Shown one piece after another: positions 32,885 through 36,714 of a stretch of 36,714 bases of DNA (its first letter is position 1; every line of letters starts with the position of its first letter). Both the position numbers and the translations under genes were made by a program. Under the pieces are notes generated by a model. The model ran no database searches, had not been told where the DNA came from, and saw only the letters and a program-made list of their open reading frames with translations. Source of the stretch: an uncultured SAR116 cluster alpha proteobacterium (GTDB taxonomy: Bacteria > Pseudomonadota > Alphaproteobacteria > Puniceispirillales > Puniceispirillaceae); NCBI GenBank assembly GCA_902523435.1, contig CABYZM010000013.1, positions 1-36,714 on the forward strand. The letters are read 5' to 3'.

Positions 32885-33439
32885 TTACTGATTGTTTAAA
32901 AACTCAATTCGACTATCTCGTCCACAGCGAAACCGGTAATACTCATATTTAAAAGTTTGCTTTTTATAGAAATCCTGATGCTCATTGCGAACAGGATAGA
33001 ATGTACTTTCTGGTTCTATAGGCACAATTGAAGTCTCGGGAGCAAGACGCTTTATGGTCATTTTTTCCGCTTCAGTTTTGTAATAAATTGCTGGGCTGTA
33101 GGAACGGCCTCGATCACAAAATTGACCCTCACCATCCTCATAATCAATTGTTCTGTAAACATGGCGCACCAATTCTTCAAATGAGATGATTTGAGGGTCA
33201 TACTCAACCTGCGCTGCTTCGCGGTGATCGCCCCATTTTCCTGGCTCATAACGAGGGTTCAAAGTAGTGCCACCGGTAAAACCACTGATCACGTCGCTTA
33301 CACCATTTAGCTTTTCTGTGTCCGCTTCAGTGCACCAAAAACACCCCCCTGAGTAAGTGAAGGTTTCAGCATTTAACTTCAGCGATACTATGCAGCTAAC
33401 AAAGATAATAGTTCCGCAAATAATTCTGGCTCTTTTCAT
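32885..33439 (-). CDS. msrA: Periplasmic peptide-methionine (S)-S-oxide reductase MsrA
   Basis: 184 aa from ATG 33439. A Sec signal peptide (~1-24, IICGTIIFVSCIVSLKLNA) precedes the MsrA domain, so this form is exported. The catalytic motif GGCFWCTEA (C33) follows directly. GFTGGTTLNPRYEPGKWGDHREAAQVEYDP carries the substrate-binding G-x-x-x-x-P-x-Y and H-x-E signatures. GQFCDRGRSYSPAIYY is the conserved second half, and NEHQDFY lies near the end. A late Cys in YRFRCGRDS may be the resolving residue. It reduces methionine-S-sulfoxide in proteins, here outside the cytoplasm. It is first in the secreted-protein operon. Confidence 0.93.
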   Translation of the reverse strand: MKRARIICGTIIFVSCIVSLKLNAETFTYSGGCFWCTEADTEKLNGVSDVISGFTGGTTLNPRYEPGKWGDHREAAQVEYDPQIISFEELVRHVYRTIDYEDGEGQFCDRGRSYSPAIYYKTEAEKMTIKRLAPETSIVPIEPESTFYPVRNEHQDFYKKQTFKYEYYRFRCGRDSRIEFLNNQ

Positions 33440-33596
33440 GCTCAATTATCATCTCATTCGTTAAAGTGTTGCAGTGTTTCACTCTTACTGTTTCTAAAGC
33501 TTAAAAACTTATGTTGGTCTATACGGAGATGCATGAATAAACGACTAAATGTCTGTGAATTTTTATTCCAAGTTTACGTCCATAAACTCAGAAAAC

Positions 33597-33618
33597 CGTT
33601 TCAAGAGAGTGTTTGAAA
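33597..33618 (-). terminator. Possible weak terminator downstream of cutA
   Basis: A 7-bp stem, GTTTCAA (33597-33603) with TTGAAAC (33612-33618), has an 8-nt loop. On the minus strand it is followed by GGTTTTCTG, only a short T run. It lies about 40 nt after the cutA stop. Confidence 0.35.
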
Positions 33619-33658
33619 CATTTACTCAGTTTGCAGCAACGCTTCTAAATGCAGGATA

Positions 33659-34003
33659 TTAATCAACAACAGTGTCTTTGATCCAACTCATGAAATTAGC
33701 CGCACCATCCTCGATTGGTAGTCTCAAAACACATGGATCATCATACGAGTGTAATTTAATAATTAACCTCTCCAATTTACCATATGCTTGAGCGGTAGTT
33801 TTGAATATCAAAACTGCCTCATCTTGAATTTGGATTTGATTTTGGTAGTTGAAAAGAGATTTAATCTGAGGATACAAATTAGCACAGGCCACTAACCTTT
33901 TTTCCACAACTTTCTGAGCGATAAAAAGCCCCTCATCTTCATCTTTTACTGTGACGTAAACGAAGCAATTTTGATTTTTGTCCAATTGTTTGGGGCCTTT
34001 CAA
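33659..34003 (-). CDS. cutA: CutA1-family divalent-cation tolerance protein
   Basis: 114 aa with the complete CutA1 pattern: CFVYVTVKDEDEGLFIAQKV, EKRLVACANLYPQIKSLF, the EAVLIFKTT strand, LIIKLHSYDDPCVLRLPI and the closing WI. The first part, up to about residue 12, is family-foreign. TTG 34003 has no ribosome site; TTG 33985 preceded by AAAGG may be the true start. CutA1 forms very stable trimers and is linked to copper tolerance, though its biochemical role is unsettled. It appears monocistronic, 219 nt from the msrA start and 220 nt from the ureohydrolase stop. Confidence 0.9.
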   Translation of the reverse strand: MKGPKQLDKNQNCFVYVTVKDEDEGLFIAQKVVEKRLVACANLYPQIKSLFNYQNQIQIQDEAVLIFKTTAQAYGKLERLIIKLHSYDDPCVLRLPIEDGAANFMSWIKDTVVD

Positions 34004-34223
34004 CTATTTAAAAAAACTCAAAATATATAGCCAGTTAGTGAATAAGATAGCTCTTTCAATCCTTCCTATAGTTCAGAAAATCTACCTCATCACACGTTAT
34101 CAGCTTGTCCTTAGTCATTCCAATATGCAGGCTATAGATGTGCTCTACCCAATCAACATAATTCTATTTTCTTCCCATTCATTCACTTATCCTGAGATAT
34201 TCTAAACAAGCAATTTTTATCAT

Positions 34224-35195
34224 TCATTTACCAGCATTGTTTTTTCGGTTGTGGTGGATTCGTCCAATAAGATTGAGTAGCAGTTGTGCAGCTAACGTAG
34301 CCGTGCTGCCAGTCAAATCGTAATCTGGGGCGACCTCTACGAGATCAATGCCAATAATGTCACCATGCTTGGTCAATGCATCCAAAAACTCCAAGATCTC
34401 ATAATACAAAAATCCACCGTGAGAGGGTGTGCCTGTACCTGACGCAATTGAGGGGTCAAAGCCATCTATGTCAATTGTTAAGTAAAATCGTTGCCCTTTG
34501 GGAATACGGGCAATCATGCCGGATACGCCTAGGTCTCGGAATTGGCGAACAGATTGAATATCTGCTCCCATCTTTTTCGCATCTTCATATCCAATACGCG
34601 CTGTTGATGACACGTTTCGTATTCCAATTTGTGAAAGTCCAGTCACATAGTTTTTTTCTGCCGCTCGCCTCATTGGATTACCATGCCCATGTTTAACCCC
34701 ATGACGTTCGTCAACAAAATCGAGATGAGCATCTATCTGAATGAGATGGAAAGGCTGCTGTTCAGAAAATGCGTTAATGCAAGGAATATTTATCGAATGG
34801 TCGCCACCGAGAACTATTGGAACTGCATTTGCTGCTAAAATTGCGCGAACCCCCGTTTCAATATTTGCATGACTTTGCAGAGTATCAGTATGGACAATAT
34901 CAGCATCACCAATATCGACGATCTTAGTTTTTCCGGGAACAAGATAAGTTACGTCATCTTCGTGGTCATATGCTCCAGCATGGCCAAATGAGAATAAAGT
35001 TGAGGCCTCTCTGATACTTCGTGGGCCAAAACGCGCACCTGCCCTATATTGAGTGCCAAAGTCATATGGTGCGCCTAAAATGGCGAAATCAGCATCGATC
35101 GCATTCCAGTCAGGTTGATAGGGATATTTACCAAAACTACACAAACCCACAAAAGGGAGATTCAATCTTCCAGAATCATAGCTATTTTCTTTCAA
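34224..35195 (-). CDS. Agmatinase/ureohydrolase family protein (SpeB-like)
   Basis: About 323 aa of the arginase/agmatinase fold. The binuclear manganese ligands are all present: GGDHSIN (His ~133), DAHLD (Asp/His/Asp ~155-159) and DIDGFDP (Asp ~242 and 244), with the substrate-pocket HGVKHGHGNPMRRA between them. The enzyme hydrolyses a guanidino compound (agmatine, guanidinobutyrate or similar) to urea and an amine. TTG 35195, preceded by GGAG at 6 nt, is the best start; TTG 35207 is possible and would add 4 residues. It stands alone. Exact substrate not assigned, since several specificities share these motifs. Confidence 0.9.
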   Translation of the reverse strand: MKENSYDSGRLNLPFVGLCSFGKYPYQPDWNAIDADFAILGAPYDFGTQYRAGARFGPRSIREASTLFSFGHAGAYDHEDDVTYLVPGKTKIVDIGDADIVHTDTLQSHANIETGVRAILAANAVPIVLGGDHSINIPCINAFSEQQPFHLIQIDAHLDFVDERHGVKHGHGNPMRRAAEKNYVTGLSQIGIRNVSSTARIGYEDAKKMGADIQSVRQFRDLGVSGMIARIPKGQRFYLTIDIDGFDPSIASGTGTPSHGGFLYYEILEFLDALTKHGDIIGIDLVEVAPDYDLTGSTATLAAQLLLNLIGRIHHNRKNNAGK

Positions 35196-35452
35196 TTTAG
35201 TCTCCAAAATAGGCAGTAATTTTGTTTGTTAATCTTATTGTGACTGAGAGCTTACTCACAAACTTATGACAGCGAGTAGCAATTAATAATAACTCTAGCA
35301 CATTGGTTATTAAGGTCCTACTCTCTCTGATTTTTGCGTTGAGCCTATTTGATTTTAAATTTAGTAATCCTGTTTTGAAATCGACTTGGATATTACCCCC
35401 GATGTGTCAACGCCATGGGCCATCAAAACATTGATATTATTTTTCTTTTTTA

Positions 35453-35496
35453 TGGCAGGAGTGGAGGGGCTCGAACCCACAGCCCCCAGTTTTGGA
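35453..35496 (-). pseudogene. 3' half of tRNA-Trp(CCA), truncated at the anticodon loop; probable att scar
   Basis: On the minus strand these 44 nt correspond exactly to tRNA positions 33-76: U33, anticodon CCA, AA, anticodon-stem strand ACTGG, variable loop GGGCT, T-arm GTGGG-TTCGAGC-CCCTC (one T-T mismatch), acceptor strand CACTCCT, discriminator G and encoded CCA. The pattern parallels known bacterial tRNA-Trp, whose anticodon loop is CTCCAAA and whose end is CCTGCCA. Upstream of U33 no 5' half is present; the flanking bases do not pair with ACTGG, and no D-arm is found to the right in the window. Such 3' halves arise when an integrase recombines within a tRNA gene. Confidence 0.82.
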
Positions 35497-35565
35497 TAAC
35501 CTATCCTGTTTCAACGCATTAAACTCATTACGAAAAGACAAGGACTTTCGAGACTAGTCATTACG

Positions 35566-35659
35566 GTATAGTCAACATATTCCAGCCCGTGTTAGCCTTT
35601 TTATACCTTTTTTCGTACCTAAAAGGTTTATGACGATGCGGCTTCACTTCCCTACTCAT
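35566..35659. repeat. Imperfect repeat copy B (pair with 29482-29555)
   Basis: This copy lies about 70 bp to the right of the tRNA-Trp fragment. It aligns with copy A over 52 gap-free bases at ~69% and shares the ATGAGTAG end, with ~20 bp absent from copy A. On the minus strand it reads as a 32-residue basic peptide (core FRYEKRYKKANTGW) that then stops; this may be a decayed gene start. Confidence 0.55.
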
Positions 35660-35687
35660 GGCAACATTCTTGAGAAAGGAATAGACA

Positions 35688-36581
35688 GTGATAAAAGATA
35701 ATAATCGTTTTTCATATTCTGGCATTTCAACAAGAAATTCTTTTGAATGGCCGGATGGCAAACGTATAGCCTTCTACATAGCTTTAAACATCGAGCATTT
35801 TCCGTTTGGTGAAGGTGGTGGCATAGACTTAGACCGCGAAACAAAACCTTGGAGCCAGAGAAGCTGGCTATGGCGGGAATACGGAAACCGAGTAGGCGGA
35901 TGGCGCCTTGCAGATTTGTTTGATGAACTTGAGATAAATATTGGTGTAATTGTAAACGCCGCAAACTACTCGCATAGCCCAGAGCTTTTAGACCGTTATC
36001 GAAAACGCGGCGATGAGATGATTGGCCATGGTATTTCAAACGGCACTGCAAGGCCAATTGATATGAGCTTTGAAGAAGAAACTGAAATGGTTACTCAAGT
36101 CACAGAAATAATGCTCAAGACCGACGGCAAACGACCAACAGGATGGTTGTCACCCTACCTTACGCCCAGTCAAAGAACGCCTGATATCCTACATGCTGCA
36201 GGATATGAATATATGTTGGATTGGGGCCTCTGCGATGAGCAGCCATTCTGGATGCAGGTTGACGATGGCGAAATATTAACGCTGCCATACCCGATTGAAC
36301 TTAATGACCAACCTGCAATAGTTGGCCGCCGTGTCTCAGCAGAAGAATATGCAAACATGATTATTGACCAGTTTGATGTTCTGATGGAACTAAAAGAACC
36401 ACACCCAATTGTTTTTCCTCTTTCTTTACACTCATTTATCGTTGGCCAACCATTTAGGCAAAAACATCTCAAAAGGGCATTAGAACATATTTGTAAGAGG
36501 CGCGACGAAATTTGGATTACAACACCAAATGAGATCTCACAAATTTACCGTAAATTGCCCGATGGTCAGCAGCTGAGGTGA
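35688..36581 (+). CDS. Polysaccharide-deacetylase-like (NodB-fold) protein, divergent subfamily
   Basis: 297 aa from GTG 35688, which has AAGGAAT about 8 nt upstream. The NodB-type barrel pattern is recognisable: WPDGKRIAFYIALNIEHF near the N-terminus, GDEMIGHGISNG in the middle, KRPTGWLSPYL, then AAGYEYMLDWGLCDEQPFWM and LTLPYPIELND. Canonical deacetylases have Asp-Asp in the first strand and H-x-x-x-H in the second motif. Here the first strand reads N-I-E-H and the second motif H-G-I-S-N, so the standard metal site is altered. Related proteins include allantoinase-like PuuE and peptidoglycan deacetylases. The enzyme may hydrolyse a C-N bond in a small amide; this is a guess. It lies to the right of the tRNA-Trp scar. 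Confidence 0.82.
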   Translation: MIKDNNRFSYSGISTRNSFEWPDGKRIAFYIALNIEHFPFGEGGGIDLDRETKPWSQRSWLWREYGNRVGGWRLADLFDELEINIGVIVNAANYSHSPELLDRYRKRGDEMIGHGISNGTARPIDMSFEEETEMVTQVTEIMLKTDGKRPTGWLSPYLTPSQRTPDILHAAGYEYMLDWGLCDEQPFWMQVDDGEILTLPYPIELNDQPAIVGRRVSAEEYANMIIDQFDVLMELKEPHPIVFPLSLHSFIVGQPFRQKHLKRALEHICKRRDEIWITTPNEISQIYRKLPDGQQLR

Positions 36582-36626
36582 GACAGTACATGTAAAAAAC
36601 CCTCTGCTTATTTGGTTAAAAACTGT

Positions 36627-36713
36627 CTAATTTTTTGTGGATAATTCTCTCAGCAAAATCATGGTCATCAACAAAGCTGAGTACTCAGCCACAAAGGGTT
36701 CTGGAACGCCAAT
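36627..36713 (-). CDS. C-terminal end of an unidentified gene cut by the window edge
   Basis: An open minus-strand frame enters from the right edge and stops at TAG 36629-36627. Its 28 residues (including PEPFVAEYSALLMTMILLRE) look protein-like, with an amphipathic hydrophobic helix, but no family can be named from so short a piece. It would be convergent with the deacetylase-like gene (45-nt gap). Confidence 0.35.
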   Translation of the reverse strand: MGVPEPFVAEYSALLMTMILLRELSTKN

Positions 36714-36714
36714 C

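Larger units (their letters stand above)
35208..35687. other. Non-coding interval with tRNA-Trp fragment and repeat copy B
   Basis: These 480 bp separate the divergent ureohydrolase and deacetylase-like genes. The left part (35208-35452) is AT-rich and holds no recognisable gene. The middle contains the truncated tRNA-Trp (35453-35496). The right part has repeat copy B and the leader of the next gene. Short minus-strand frames here are not convincing. Confidence 0.6.

Noticed and set aside
35422-35450. ATCAA/TTGAT inverted repeat followed by a T-rich run
   Set aside because: A five-base stem is too weak to call a terminator, and no plus-strand gene ends nearby.
35656-36057. 133-codon minus-strand frame opposite the deacetylase-like gene
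   Set aside because: It is antisense to a well-supported gene and has no domain pattern.

Overview
The window looks like chromosomal DNA from a free-living marine alphaproteobacterium, possibly SAR116-like (Ca. Puniceispirillum group). This is inferred from gene content and style: moderate GC, tight operons with 1-4 bp overlaps, TTT and TRAP solute transporters beside orphan catabolic enzymes, a rhizobial-type malonyl-CoA synthetase, and a secreted FG-GAP/UnbV protein. No search was run. I see no rRNA, complete tRNA, CRISPR array or insertion sequence.

Region 1 (1-11.3 kb) is a carboxylate-uptake and CoA-dependent catabolic cluster. The tail of a GntR/FCD regulator is coupled to a PdxA-family dehydrogenase and a divergent enolase-superfamily enzyme. 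A TTT transporter (tctCBA) follows on the minus strand, then a fatty-acid-desaturase-like gene that is probably leaderless. Next come a CoA-transferase > crotonase > sugar-isomerase-like operon (minus) and a MatB-like malonyl-CoA synthetase (plus). The tctC and CoA-transferase promoters share a GTATAC-centred site, which suggests one GntR regulon.

Region 2 (11.4-16.4 kb) holds a gamma-carbonic anhydrase and a minus-strand sulfur operon. The operon has a periplasmic rhodanese, a YeeE/YedE transporter and an overlooked 56-aa Cys-rich membrane peptide. A GNAT acetyltransferase and a periplasmic PQQ sugar-dehydrogenase-like protein follow.

Region 3 (16.4-27.4 kb) is a second uptake/catabolic block. 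It has TRAP dctP-dctQ-dctM, a canonical MLE-type enolase overlapping an acetolactate-synthase-like TPP enzyme, a divergent Asp/Glu-racemase-family protein, a DadA-like D-amino acid dehydrogenase, and an Lrp regulator divergent from an orphan homodimeric E1 2-oxoacid dehydrogenase. In both transporter operons an intrinsic-terminator hairpin sits directly after the binding-protein gene and before the permease genes, which would favour binding-protein excess.

Region 4 (27.4-36.7 kb) is visibly more AT-rich. It carries a GAF protein / small protein / GST operon and a secreted-protein operon (periplasmic MsrA, small conserved protein, FG-GAP/UnbV protein, Cys-rich secreted protein). CutA1, an agmatinase-family ureohydrolase and a divergent polysaccharide-deacetylase-like protein follow. 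At 35453-35496 the exact 3' half (nt 33-76) of a tRNA-Trp(CCA) lies alone on the minus strand, a likely att-type scar of an integrated element. A diverged repeat beside it also occurs about 6 kb to the left.
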